A stretch of 64,000 nucleotides of DNA from NCBI RefSeq assembly GCF_013204885.1, contig NZ_JABMKX010000024.1, positions 28,369-92,368 on the forward strand, written 5' to 3'. Positions within the stretch are counted from its first letter, which is position 1; each line of letters begins with the position of its first letter. The DNA comes from Paenibacillus tritici. GTDB taxonomy: Bacteria; Bacillota; Bacilli; Paenibacillales; Paenibacillaceae. The notes under the pieces are model-generated. The model saw nothing but the letters and a program-made list of their open reading frames with translations, had not been told where the DNA came from and searched no databases. Below, one piece after another: positions 1 through 9,111 of the stretch. A program made the position numbers and the translations under genes.

Positions 1-3000
1 CCTCAACATCAATCTCCGCTGTTAACTCAGAATGTGATGAGAGAAACAAGCTCCATAGAAAACCATTGTATGAAGTCCATTCAGATAACTGCTGGAAAAG
101 TTGTCTTCCAATCTTTTTAGCATATTCTTTGATAGAGACACTTCCATCATAACATCCTATCAATCGCTCATAGTATCTTCTAGATGAAGGGACGAGGTTA
201 GAAACATTGCATTGCCTGTTTTCAAAATCTTCACGCATCGAACGTGCCATAAGTATCGGTGTATCATCCAGATCACTTCGATAAGCATCCATCTCATCAT
301 CATTAAAAGAATGCTCAGAAAGAATACTTCTCCAAGACTCTCGTGCAGTTATCGGTAAATTGACATCAAAAACTAATCTATCAAATGAATCTAACCTAGT
401 AGCTCTGTCATGAGAAAGCTCAGTAAACTGGGGTAAAATGAAAGATTCTTCACCTAAAGAAAGCAAGAAGTACGGTGATTCCTTCTCCCCTTGGTTATAA
501 AATTCTAAATTCCACTCTCTGCCTGAATTGTCTTGTACAGTTATATTCGATTTACCTGAATATATTTTTCGAAAAGCATCATAAAGCTCATAGCGCCGAA
601 TTGCAAGCTCAGAGGTAATCATGAGAAAGTAGCTCGCGCTGCCACTGAATTCTCTTGAAAATTGCTGGTGTTCCAGTAAGGATGTGCGTACTATTGGCGG
701 TAGTTTATTTAACATGGACAAAACAATCATTTTCTTAACATGTGGATTTCCCGCCAATTTCTCAGCTAGCTCTTCTGAATTAGACATCTCGATAATTTCA
801 TTTATTAACCAGTTTATAATCCAAGTATACAATTCTGGAGACTCTTCTTTAATTGGAATTAGAACCCTTTCCTCCAACCAATCCCAATATGCATTAATAG
901 TGCTGTTGGGGATGTTAGAAGAAGGGGTAAGAAGCATTAGAATAAAAACACCTCTACCCGTTTTAACGAGATTATCGGCAATTTCTTTTTCATAGAATTG
1001 GCTCCATCCACGAATGTCCATCAGATCAAATATCCAATTAGAGTATGCTATAACTTTGTTAAGATCTGTTCCCACCCTCCAAAATTTCATTAGCACCTGG
1101 AGTAACGTTTTAAAGGTATTATCTAGCCAATTGGCTTCTTTCGGTAATTGAAACCAACTACTCATTCTAACTTGTAAAATACTTTCTCGAATGGCCTTTA
1201 GCTCTGCTGTCTCAATAACGACTTCTTCCTTGACAGAAGCAGCAACAAGTGAAGCTTCCAACTCGTTAGTGGCTATCGGTACAAGATAATACCCCGCTCG
1301 TCTTAATTTGGTTTTGATCTCCAGCAGTTCGTCAGAATTTATAGTGCCATTGGAAGCCATCATCTCCAGAACATCCACTGTTGATAGAGTTTTCGCCTGT
1401 GCCTGACCGTTATCAACATGCTCGTGCTGGTTAAGAAATCTGTCATCAGAAAGAATGGCATCACAATAAGTTGCTAATGAAATCACCCCTACAGTTGGAT
1501 GATCAGTTATTGATTGCTTATCCCACTCTTTAATGTTCTGTCTTCTACCAATTTTAATTTTTCCATCCTGAATCCGCAAACTTACAACAGATCTTATTCG
1601 CTCAATCGATTGACTGACGTCACTGGAGATACTCTCATATGAGATTAGTTCATTTGCTTCTAACACTTCTCTTGTTGATATAATTGCAGTAAAACCAGCA
1701 GCTTGAATTTTCCCAAGCATTCCAAGATGCAAAAAATAGTTGACAGCTACATCATCCAAGTAGAGAATAGCACCATTCTTAATTTCAGGCTGATTTGGCC
1801 AAGGCTTCTCATGAAACTGTAAATAGGCAGTTGCTCTTTTATGTTCTTCAGCAGTGATTTGCCCCTTTTGTCGTAACTTATCTACAATGATTTGACAACT
1901 ACTCATTGTAGCTGTGTGTGCAGTCAAATCAGCTTCTTCTTCCATAAGTGAATTAATGCGATGAACTGGTGAAGACCTAACAACAATACGTTGAATATTA
2001 TCCTGTCTATCCTTTTCAGCTTCTGAAATCAACTTTGCCAGGGAATCACCTATCTGATTTGATAGATCATTATCTATTAATGCACTTTGAACAAACTTCT
2101 CCAAAACACCTGTTGCAATCAAATTACTTACTTTATGAGCATCTTTAATCCGACTTGGTTGATGAAATGAGACTTTTTGTTTCTCCTCGAATAACCAGTG
2201 CATAGTTGAGTGTGGTAAATATATCGTATTGAAATAGTCAAACACTCTCTCCAAAAGATCCAAAAAACTCAACGTGAGTAAAGCGGTGGCTTCAATAGCA
2301 ATATTATCCACTTTATCCAAATTCATCGCTTGTCTATTACCATTGTAGGCTGGAATAGTAGATCTACGTCTTGGATCACTCAGAGACAAGTTTACTAGAG
2401 CTGGAAAGAGCATGAAATTTATCAATGATCTATTTAGCGAATCAGCTGCAAGAAACTGTGGGATTTCTCCACGTTTTAATAGAAGCAAAGTTTCTGACTC
2501 TCTTTGTTCCCAATCAGGTTTACGATCAATTAGGTCTTTTAGAGTCATTGTTTGAATGGGGCCATCTTCACCGGAAAGATCAGCAGCCATCTGTAGCCAT
2601 TGAGAAATTTTTATATCATTTTCCCATCCAGCAGTAGTTGCTAAAAAGTAAGCAGCAGTTAAAACATTCGCATCATTCACACCTTTTTCTGATGCTGCAA
2701 ACATTAGATCCTTAGCATAAGGAGAAGTTAAATGATAGGCAAGTTGAGCGGTTTTAATCAACTCATAAGCGCTCCTATCATCTTTTTCCATATATTCATT
2801 AGCAACAAAAGCAGTAAGATAGTGCCACTCTCCGAGAGCAATCCCCAGACTAACTTGCAAAGCACGATAATTGCTATCTTTTTTAATATAATTGTTAAGC
2901 TTTTCAAACTCAGAACGTGCTTTAAGTAAGTCACCCTCATTATACAATGCCCAACAATACAATAAGTGTAAACTTTTAGATTGTGACAGGAACTCATCAT

Positions 3001-5518
3001 TGGCTTCTATCATTTCAATAAGGCGTTCGGTTTCTTGGGCGTTATATAAAGCGGTTGCTAATCGCTCGGCATCTTGTGTTGAGCGAGTCTTTTGAAAAAG
3101 AATATCACCATATTCACAGAGGCTAATCCATTCTTCTTTATTTTCTAGTTCTTCAACAAGACTGTAAAGATCACTTATAGAACCAGTCTGTTTAAATTGA
3201 GACTTTCGAATTTCTATTAAATCAGTTCCTTTAATCTCAGCTATGGTATTACGAAGACGAAACTCATCAGCGGGAGAAATCCCTTCATTTAATAGTAAAT
3301 CCAACTCAGCATTCGCCTTATCAGCAAATCCAGCTTTTGAAAACATATCAATCTGGAGAAATCGAAGTGATTTTCGATCAAAATAAGTCTCAAGTTCTTC
3401 AGAGTGTCGTATCACATAATTTGCAATGTCTTCTGGATTTTTTCGAGTAAAAGCGAGCGCAAAGCGAGTTATTGCTGCGTCACGAGTGATACCACCATTC
3501 AGAGCAATTTGTCGTTCAATCTCCTGTTCTACCATTATAAGATCTAATTTAATGTCGAACTGTAACCCCAGAGGTACTAGCCCCAGAGAAGTCCTGGGAT
3601 CGCGTAATTTCTCCTCCAAGCGTTGTCTTCCTTTGGTATAAAACTCCGGTTCAGTCATTTCTAGCCAAATCGCATATTCATCATCCATTTTTCTTGCAGT
3701 GGTAAGCTTTAGCACCTCTGCAATTTCAGTAGCTTTGATAAAATTTTCATGTGCAATTCGACGAGCTTTAATAGCATTTTCATCTGATGCTAATGGGAAA
3801 TTCCTAATATCTATCGGTAGTTGATTAAGCACTGTGGCTCTTAATTCCAAAGGTATCGCACTCGTGAGATATACAATAGCCACCAGATGATAGAGAATTG
3901 GCAATTCATCCTTATCTTTATTTGTTAATATGTAAACGATTTCCAATGCATCACTCCAACGTGCAAGTTCAAGCAGATTGGATATAAGGAATACTTTTCC
4001 TGATAAATCAAAATCCACTATTTTTATTCCTGCAATATGGGGCCAATTAACCGCCTTTTCAGCTCCTTCATGATGTGAAATAATCATCATTGCTGCTGAA
4101 CGGGAATCTGGTGAATCAATACCAGCTAAGAGACTTAAAGCTTTTTTCAGTTCACCTTTCTGTGAATAAATAAATGCTTTTGCAATTTCAATTTCCTTAC
4201 AACTACCCATTCCAATTGCAACTTCAAGATATTCTTCCACCTTAGATATATCATACGTTCGCACCATAAAACGCACACACAAGGCTATTGCTTGACTTTT
4301 TAATCCATTACTTCCTCCAATTAGTTCCCCTTCAATTAGTTTTCTTATAAGTACTAGGGAAGAACCCGTTGTATCAAATTCACTAAAATATCGAGATTTC
4401 CGAAGTACACCAACCTCATATTTTATTTTTTGGTCGATAAGTTCAAGGGGAAATTGAGAAAAAGAAAATACCCCGGAATTTATTGGCGGGATATCACTAA
4501 CATGTAATTCTGCTGCAATATCTGAATCTTCTGGTGTATTATCATTAGAAACATAAGCACCAAAATTGAAGAAACCTGGTGTCCTTTTTTCTTCCCAAGG
4601 GCGATCACTTGCTCTTGGATCAAATTCAAATCTCCGCAAAGAAAATCCGCTTTTTTTAACTTTTATTATAGAAAAGTTATTAAAATGTCCAGGATTGTCA
4701 AACGTAGCTCCAGCAGTAATGTTCCATGCAGCATCTGCTATCTTATCAGGTTTCCTGATACTTCCATGAGTATGGCCAGTCAGAATAAGATCGCATCTTT
4801 CGGCTAGATAATCAATTGTGTTTGGACGATTTCCTAAAGCATATCCTGTATGTTCGCTATCATTTAACCATTCGCGCGGATGATGAATGAGAGCAATACA
4901 CGGTGAATCAGTTGAGTCTCGTTTAAGCTTAAGAAAACCATCGTTTTCCACTGCTTGAATATGAGAGAGTCCTACCCATAATTTAGACCTGTCATCATTA
5001 TCTATACAAAACCAAGATGAGTTAAAACTTACGAAGCGCATACCATTAACTTCTCTAGCACCAACAAGATATTGCTCATCTTTTAGAATTTTAAAGGGAA
5101 TAATACCAAACGATTTACAAAAGGATGCAAAATGTTCAAAAGGTTTTAAAATATGAGACGGAACTGGCCACTCCAACCATTTATCGGCAGTCTCTGGATT
5201 AGATGGATAAGATAATCCTCTGGTTTCTGTACGATTAACATCATGATTTCCAGCACATAATATTATTTTTGAAGGATCTAGTCTAGTAGCTTCCAGTAAT
5301 TTTGACAACCATTCACTAGCCTCTACATAATCTTCAGCTGAACCAGCATATCCAATATCTCCAGAAATACATATTATAGTTGGTTGCCATTCGGGTGATT
5401 GTTCTTTTATACATTCAAGCAAGTTATTAAGACAAAGAGTACGCATAGCGGTTTTTGACAGGTTTCCTCTTTCAGAGCCAAAATGAAGATCCGATAGGTG
5501 TAGAATAACTTGTTCCAT
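1..5518 (-). CDS. Giant metallophosphoesterase / helical-repeat / PIN-like protein (partial, runs off left edge)
   Basis: A single frame opens at ATG 5518 (AAGGTGG ribosome site about 7 bases upstream) and stays open to base 2, giving at least 1,839 residues; the C-terminus is outside the window. Residues 1-300 are a calcineurin-like metallophosphoesterase: DLHFG (10-14), GDIGY (53-57), GNHD (90-93), IHHP (211-214) and GHTHG (248-252) supply the usual two-metal ligands. Residues about 350-1220 are helix-rich and TPR/solenoid-like. Residues about 1250-1400 look like a PIN nuclease: LDD (D1255, D1256), an acidic TREVLE segment (E1284/E1287) and LSDD (D1358, D1359). About 440 further residues are unassigned. 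No signal peptide or membrane segment is seen, so it is probably cytoplasmic. PIN plus long TPR proteins occur in predicted conflict (defence) systems; a defence or RNA-processing role here is inference. The DNA is AT-richer than the core genes. Confidence 0.85.
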   Translation of the reverse strand, partial: MEQVILHLSDLHFGSERGNLSKTAMRTLCLNNLLECIKEQSPEWQPTIICISGDIGYAGSAEDYVEASEWLSKLLEATRLDPSKIILCAGNHDVNRTETRGLSYPSNPETADKWLEWPVPSHILKPFEHFASFCKSFGIIPFKILKDEQYLVGAREVNGMRFVSFNSSWFCIDNDDRSKLWVGLSHIQAVENDGFLKLKRDSTDSPCIALIHHPREWLNDSEHTGYALGNRPNTIDYLAERCDLILTGHTHGSIRKPDKIADAAWNITAGATFDNPGHFNNFSIIKVKKSGFSLRRFEFDPRASDRPWEEKRTPGFFNFGAYVSNDNTPEDSDIAAELHVSDIPPINSGVFSFSQFPLELIDQKIKYEVGVLRKSRYFSEFDTTGSSLVLIRKLIEGELIGGSNGLKSQAIALCVRFMVRTYDISKVEEYLEVAIGMGSCKEIEIAKAFIYSQKGELKKALSLLAGIDSPDSRSAAMMIISHHEGAEKAVNWPHIAGIKIVDFDLSGKVFLISNLLELARWSDALEIVYILTNKDKDELPILYHLVAIVYLTSAIPLELRATVLNQLPIDIRNFPLASDENAIKARRIAHENFIKATEIAEVLKLTTARKMDDEYAIWLEMTEPEFYTKGRQRLEEKLRDPRTSLGLVPLGLQFDIKLDLIMVEQEIERQIALNGGITRDAAITRFALAFTRKNPEDIANYVIRHSEELETYFDRKSLRFLQIDMFSKAGFADKANAELDLLLNEGISPADEFRLRNTIAEIKGTDLIEIRKSQFKQTGSISDLYSLVEELENKEEWISLCEYGDILFQKTRSTQDAERLATALYNAQETERLIEMIEANDEFLSQSKSLHLLYCWALYNEGDLLKARSEFEKLNNYIKKDSNYRALQVSLGIALGEWHYLTAFVANEYMEKDDRSAYELIKTAQLAYHLTSPYAKDLMFAASEKGVNDANVLTAAYFLATTAGWENDIKISQWLQMAADLSGEDGPIQTMTLKDLIDRKPDWEQRESETLLLLKRGEIPQFLAADSLNRSLINFMLFPALVNLSLSDPRRRSTIPAYNGNRQAMNLDKVDNIAIEATALLTLSFLDLLERVFDYFNTIYLPHSTMHWLFEEKQKVSFHQPSRIKDAHKVSNLIATGVLEKFVQSALIDNDLSNQIGDSLAKLISEAEKDRQDNIQRIVVRSSPVHRINSLMEEEADLTAHTATMSSCQIIVDKLRQKGQITAEEHKRATAYLQFHEKPWPNQPEIKNGAILYLDDVAVNYFLHLGMLGKIQAAGFTAIISTREVLEANELISYESISSDVSQSIERIRSVVSLRIQDGKIKIGRRQNIKEWDKQSITDHPTVGVISLATYCDAILSDDRFLNQHEHVDNGQAQAKTLSTVDVLEMMASNGTINSDELLEIKTKLRRAGYYLVPIATNELEASLVAASVKEEVVIETAELKAIRESILQVRMSSWFQLPKEANWLDNTFKTLLQVLMKFWRVGTDLNKVIAYSNWIFDLMDIRGWSQFYEKEIADNLVKTGRGVFILMLLTPSSNIPNSTINAYWDWLEERVLIPIKEESPELYTWIINWLINEIIEMSNSEELAEKLAGNPHVKKMIVLSMLNKLPPIVRTSLLEHQQFSREFSGSASYFLMITSELAIRRYELYDAFRKIYSGKSNITVQDNSGREWNLEFYNQGEKESPYFLLSLGEESFILPQFTELSHDRATRLDSFDRLVFDVNLPITARESWRSILSEHSFNDDEMDAYRSDLDDTPILMARSMREDFENRQCNVSNLVPSSRRYYERLIGCYDGSVSIKEYAKKIGRQLFQQLSEWTSYNGFLWSLFLSSHSELTAEIDVE

Positions 5519-5610
5519 AAATAGACCACCTTGCAACTAGTGATTTTTCAAATATTCCTCAAACTACATATTACACCACACTACCTCATCTTTCACAAAA
5601 ACTATATTAC

Positions 5611-6291
5611 TTATTTAGTCTTCCATCTTCTCAACCTATCATCCAACGACAGCCCATTAATTAACTTAATATTCAGCCTATCTGCAGCCTCTTTCGCCGC
5701 CTTCGTAAAATTACTGGTCGTCACAATCCAAGCATCATAACAGCCATGAACCTGCTTACCAGCTTTGAGCCGCAAAACAATGTCATTTCCGACATCCTGT
5801 TTCCAGCGCTTGCACTGCACGGCGATTTTATATCCCTCTTTGCCTTTGAGGATCAAATCCACTTCATGATCGCCGGAACCACCGACACGTTGTACGGAAT
5901 AACCTTGATCCATGTAATATAACTCCATTAACCTCTCAAAATCCGTACCGGACAATGTCCTTACGTCTGCTTTAATAATCTGCGCGTCTGTTAATTTCTT
6001 CATGGGTGCCTTAGTCGAAGGACTGTAAGCGTTAGCCTTAGACTTGTTTGAGCTGCTCTGTCTTACACCAGAAGTACGGGCTGTCTTCCTTGCCTTCTTA
6101 TCTCTCCGACGCTTACGGGTCCAAATGCCGCCGAAAATCTCTCCAAGAATGATAGAGCCAAATAAAATACCAAAGAAAAATCCCCAGTGCAAACCCGGAA
6201 TGCTAAAGTAAATCCCTAAGCCTCCAAGGATAAACAGTCCTCTTACTAAATAGGCCACCTGCCTACCTTCTGCATAATAAGTTTTGGCCAT
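5611..6291 (-). CDS. Membrane-anchored Mrr-type restriction endonuclease
   Basis: 226 residues. Two hydrophobic segments (about 13-30 and 36-55) are followed by a basic linker (57-100) and an Mrr_cat nuclease domain (about 112-220). The PD-(D/E)xK core is visible as E119, the VDL aspartate D145 within GSGDHEVDL, and the QCK motif at 159-161. Mrr-type domains cut DNA, often modified DNA; the membrane-tethered version is a known but poorly characterised subfamily in Firmicutes, and its target cannot be told from sequence. The start at 6291 has a GAGGTGG ribosome site. It lies about 90 bases upstream of the giant metallophosphoesterase-PIN gene on the same strand, so co-transcription is possible. 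Taken with the recombinase remnant behind it, it fits a defence or mobile island. Confidence 0.85.
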   Translation of the reverse strand: MAKTYYAEGRQVAYLVRGLFILGGLGIYFSIPGLHWGFFFGILFGSIILGEIFGGIWTRKRRRDKKARKTARTSGVRQSSSNKSKANAYSPSTKAPMKKLTDAQIIKADVRTLSGTDFERLMELYYMDQGYSVQRVGGSGDHEVDLILKGKEGYKIAVQCKRWKQDVGNDIVLRLKAGKQVHGCYDAWIVTTSNFTKAAKEAADRLNIKLINGLSLDDRLRRWKTK

Positions 6292-6445
6292 TATTCTTCC
6301 ACCTCTTGCTATAATAGGTCTATCTCAAAAGATAAAAGGACTATCTAACCAGAATATTCGACATCCTATTTGATCATTCTTCAATAATTTCTATATTTGG
6401 TTATATTATCTCTACTATATCATATTTTTGGTTGGATTTGGCATA

Positions 6446-6472
6446 GAAAAAACCCTTGAATAAGTCCAAGGG
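6446..6472 (-). terminator. Rho-independent terminator after the recombinase remnant
   Basis: Read on the minus strand, CCCTTG / CAAGGG pair around an 8-base loop and are followed by a run of six T. It lies just downstream of the recombinase remnant that ends at 6530 and upstream of the Mrr-type gene, so the latter probably has its own promoter in 6292-6446. Confidence 0.7.
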
Positions 6473-6529
6473 CCTACCACTATCCACCTGTGAGGGTATA
6501 ACTGCTGAATTAATATATAAGTCTCCACT

Positions 6530-7276
6530 CTACTCGTTATTTATTTTTAATAGATGTGAAAGCATCTTGCTCGGATCTTCATTCTTAACTTTCGTTCCAG
6601 TTAAATAGTTTTCACCTGCGGTCGACAAAAATGAATTGATATCTAGCTTCAGCGTAAGTTCCACTGACTCTCTGTAGACCCTCACGCATTCAATGATGGT
6701 GCTAAGCATCATTTTCTTCTTAGCTGTTGAAGCTTTCTTGAATACTTCTCGCCACACGGGAATGTAAGTTTGGAGAGCTTGAATTTCCACTTGCTCTACC
6801 TTCTTGGAACGAAGTACTTGTTCCGCAAGTCTTATAGTTTCTTGGATCTTCAATACCTCCTCTTCCTTCTCTTTAATCATTCCATTTAGCAATTCTCTAT
6901 CAAACTGACTTTGTCCCAATACAACTTTAAGGACCTCATCCTTAAGAGCTTTAATTTCAGAGTTCACTTTACTCTCTAACTTCAGCTGTTTCCGTAAAGC
7001 CTTCTCCTCTCCTCCAGAGTTTCGACTTTTTATTTGTTCAATTTGCTCTTTCAAGTCCACAGTTTCCAGTTGATCCAAATAGGTATAAATCTCATCCAGT
7101 ACTATCCCTTCTAAGCGGATAGGGGAGTGTATCGTTTTCCCGCTACACTTTACTTTTTGAAGTGCCTTACCGGAGCAGCGATACTTTGCCTCACGTTTTA
7201 CTTTTTCCGTTCCGTCCTTAAGAATATATTTTTTAGTGTTCCATGTTGTTGTAAGGGGATTGCCACAGTGACCACA
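6530..7276 (-). pseudogene. Large serine recombinase, C-terminal remnant
   Basis: The open stretch covers about 248 residues. Its first part is the recombinase zinc ribbon (GHCGNPLTTTW, then KYRCSG and KCSGKTIHSP), followed by the long charged coiled coil and the WREVFKKAS/KKKMMLSTIIE segment typical of the C-terminal part of large serine recombinases. An in-frame TGA at 7277-7279 sits directly before the first zinc-ribbon cysteine. A different frame is open from 7198 to 7470, ending its plausible overlap at LYKHGN, which suggests a frameshift as well. The N-terminal catalytic resolvase domain (serine nucleophile, YGRVS-like motif) is absent. It cannot be an active integrase as it stands. Such enzymes move phages, ICEs and SCC-like islands, so this is probably the relic of whatever brought in the neighbouring genes. 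Confidence 0.7.
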
Positions 7277-7813
7277 TCACACCAACTGTTACCATGCTTG
7301 TAAAGTACCGAATGAACCAGAGTAAATGCATCAAATTTCACACTAAATATTAAGCCCATGTCAGGGGGTATACGAAACGATGCTCTGGAGTAACTCCATG
7401 AAAAAAGACTATTCTGCATTAAAACCTGATATTTTCCGAAGCTATCTGCACCAATATATCTAATCATCATGCCAGAACATCCTAACTCGGAAATTTAATC
7501 AAATATAACCCTTTAACCTACAAAACATAAAAAAATCGAAAATAGAAACTAAGGCAACTACCACCGTAAGCCACTCAACCCCGCTGTAAGCGGCAAGGGC
7601 TAGAGGGAGAACTTCCCCACTATACCGACCATCGAAGGCCCCTTACAACCCCTAAAGAAGAGGCCTAGTATATAGGAGAACCAACCACCACAGAGCCGTT
7701 AACCAGCTGCAAAACAAAAAAGAGCCGAACGCCTTGACGCTCGAACTCATATCTAGGAATTATTGATCGATGGATGCAGTGAAGCTATTCGCAAGGTTTG
7801 CTCAAGAATGTAC
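7277..7813. other. Non-coding stretch, probable island debris
   Basis: No convincing gene. A 90-codon minus-strand frame (7198-7470) is unrecognised and may be shifted recombinase sequence. 7480-7710 contains only short GC-rich patches with no RNA family I recognise, and the only supported element is the terminator at 7711-7750. Confidence 0.4.
7711..7750 (-). terminator. Terminator downstream of the first stalk-domain gene
   Basis: On the minus strand CGAGCG pairs with CGTTCG around a TCAAGG loop, extended by GAG/CTC with one bulge, followed by TTTTTTGTTTT. It lies about 65 bases past the stop of the gene that ends at 7814. Confidence 0.6.
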
Positions 7814-8986
7814 CTATAAAGTTGGTGCTGTGTACAAGAAAAGTGGCGCTGATTGCGAAGTAGTTGTAAGTAAAGTAGTCTTTGCAAAAGTACCAGATGA
7901 TACAACGTACCAGTTACCTTCTATTTGAACAACTGGTTTCGCATCCGCGCCATTGGATACAATAGCTGTGTTAAACCCATTTGCATCGAAAGTTGCAATG
8001 ACTACATTTGAGATTCCATCACAATCTGCGATCTTGTCATTTAAGGCTGTGAAGGCTGAATCTGGTTTGCCTGTTCTTGGGTCTACTGTATTATCTAGTA
8101 AGGTGTAGGCTACAATACTTGTTTGGTACGCTTTTTCTATTGTTGAAGAAGAGACACCATTCGCTACAAGCTGACCAAGTGCTCCTTCTGCAATCTTTAA
8201 TCCTTTGTTTTGGGTGGAACGATCAGACGTGTTACCTGACCACCGCTGACCAGCTAAAAAGTCCTTAAACTGCTGTTCGTAAACGCCACCTTCATTGTAC
8301 CGAACCGAACTATACCCCTGTAGGGCAGCATTGACTTTATCCATGACAAACTTATACTCTGATTGGGACTTAGAGCCGTAATCATGCTTACCAAATTGCA
8401 CTACTATACCTTTCTCAGAGACACTCACTGTAGAACTTGGTCTTCCAGAGGGCACTGCCTCAGCAGGGGTAATCACAGCACTCCCACCACTTGTCCCGCT
8501 GGTAATGGTAGCTGTCAAAGTGCTGACGTTCCAACCCACCTGTGCTCCAAATGCTTCACTAACGAAACGAAGTGGCACCATTGTCGAGTTGTTGATCGAC
8601 TGCGCCTTGACCGTCAAGGTTATCCTGTTGCCGTTGACTGTGGCTATGTTGCTGCCAATTACGATCTTAATGACGGTGCTTCCCCTGGTTGCTGTTACCG
8701 TTTGGGTGGCTGTGTTGAAAGCGATCGTAGCTCCAAGCTTTTCAAAGATGGATCTCATTGGCACCATTGTTGCCCCACCAATAACTACAGCTGATTGAGG
8801 GAAGTTTTGCATGACCCCGTCAATGACAACCGATGCCTTTTGATAGACACTTGCTACATTGACTGTTTGTGCACTCTTAGCGGCTAATGTTGATCCGGTT
8901 GTTGTTAGAATTCCCCCGACAAAAACTATACTAGCGAGTAATAAGGCCCGTCTGTGAACAACTAAACTACCGTTCTTACTGACCAT
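7814..8986 (-). CDS. Secreted stalk-domain protein with degenerate transglutaminase-like C-terminus (copy 1)
   Basis: 390 residues. An N-terminal signal peptide (about 1-37, AAKSA region) is followed by a copper-amine-oxidase N-domain-like 'stalk' domain (about 50-165; paired VPMRSIFEKLGA and VPLRFVSEAFGA repeats), common in Paenibacillus exported proteins. The C-terminal part (about 195-390) resembles a transglutaminase-like fold: DCDGISN places a cysteine at 322, but the expected His and Asp positions are occupied by V353-region and S363 residues (KPVVQIEGNWYVVSSGTF). This suggests a binding role rather than catalysis; that is inference. The start at 8986 has an AGGAG site 8 bases upstream. 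A paralogue lies immediately upstream on the same strand, about 63% identical by eye. Confidence 0.75.
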   Translation of the reverse strand: MVSKNGSLVVHRRALLLASIVFVGGILTTTGSTLAAKSAQTVNVASVYQKASVVIDGVMQNFPQSAVVIGGATMVPMRSIFEKLGATIAFNTATQTVTATRGSTVIKIVIGSNIATVNGNRITLTVKAQSINNSTMVPLRFVSEAFGAQVGWNVSTLTATITSGTSGGSAVITPAEAVPSGRPSSTVSVSEKGIVVQFGKHDYGSKSQSEYKFVMDKVNAALQGYSSVRYNEGGVYEQQFKDFLAGQRWSGNTSDRSTQNKGLKIAEGALGQLVANGVSSSTIEKAYQTSIVAYTLLDNTVDPRTGKPDSAFTALNDKIADCDGISNVVIATFDANGFNTAIVSNGADAKPVVQIEGNWYVVSSGTFAKTTLLTTTSQSAPLFLYTAPTL

Positions 8987-9111
8987 GAAAACGACTCCTG
9001 ACTATTTATATAATCTTTTTACCTGGAGCAAATTGAATGATGCAGAGCTAACTCCGTGTTGACTAGAGCGGATAGAAAAACAAGCTAGAAACCCTTCACC
9101 TCAGGGATAAT

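Noticed and set aside
2758..3000. Small minus-strand gene inside the giant frame
   Set aside because: It lies within the 5.5-kb metallophosphoesterase-PIN gene in another frame and has no ribosome site.
7198..7470. Independent 90-residue gene
   Set aside because: No family or ribosome site; it overlaps the recombinase zinc-ribbon frame and is probably its frameshifted upstream part.
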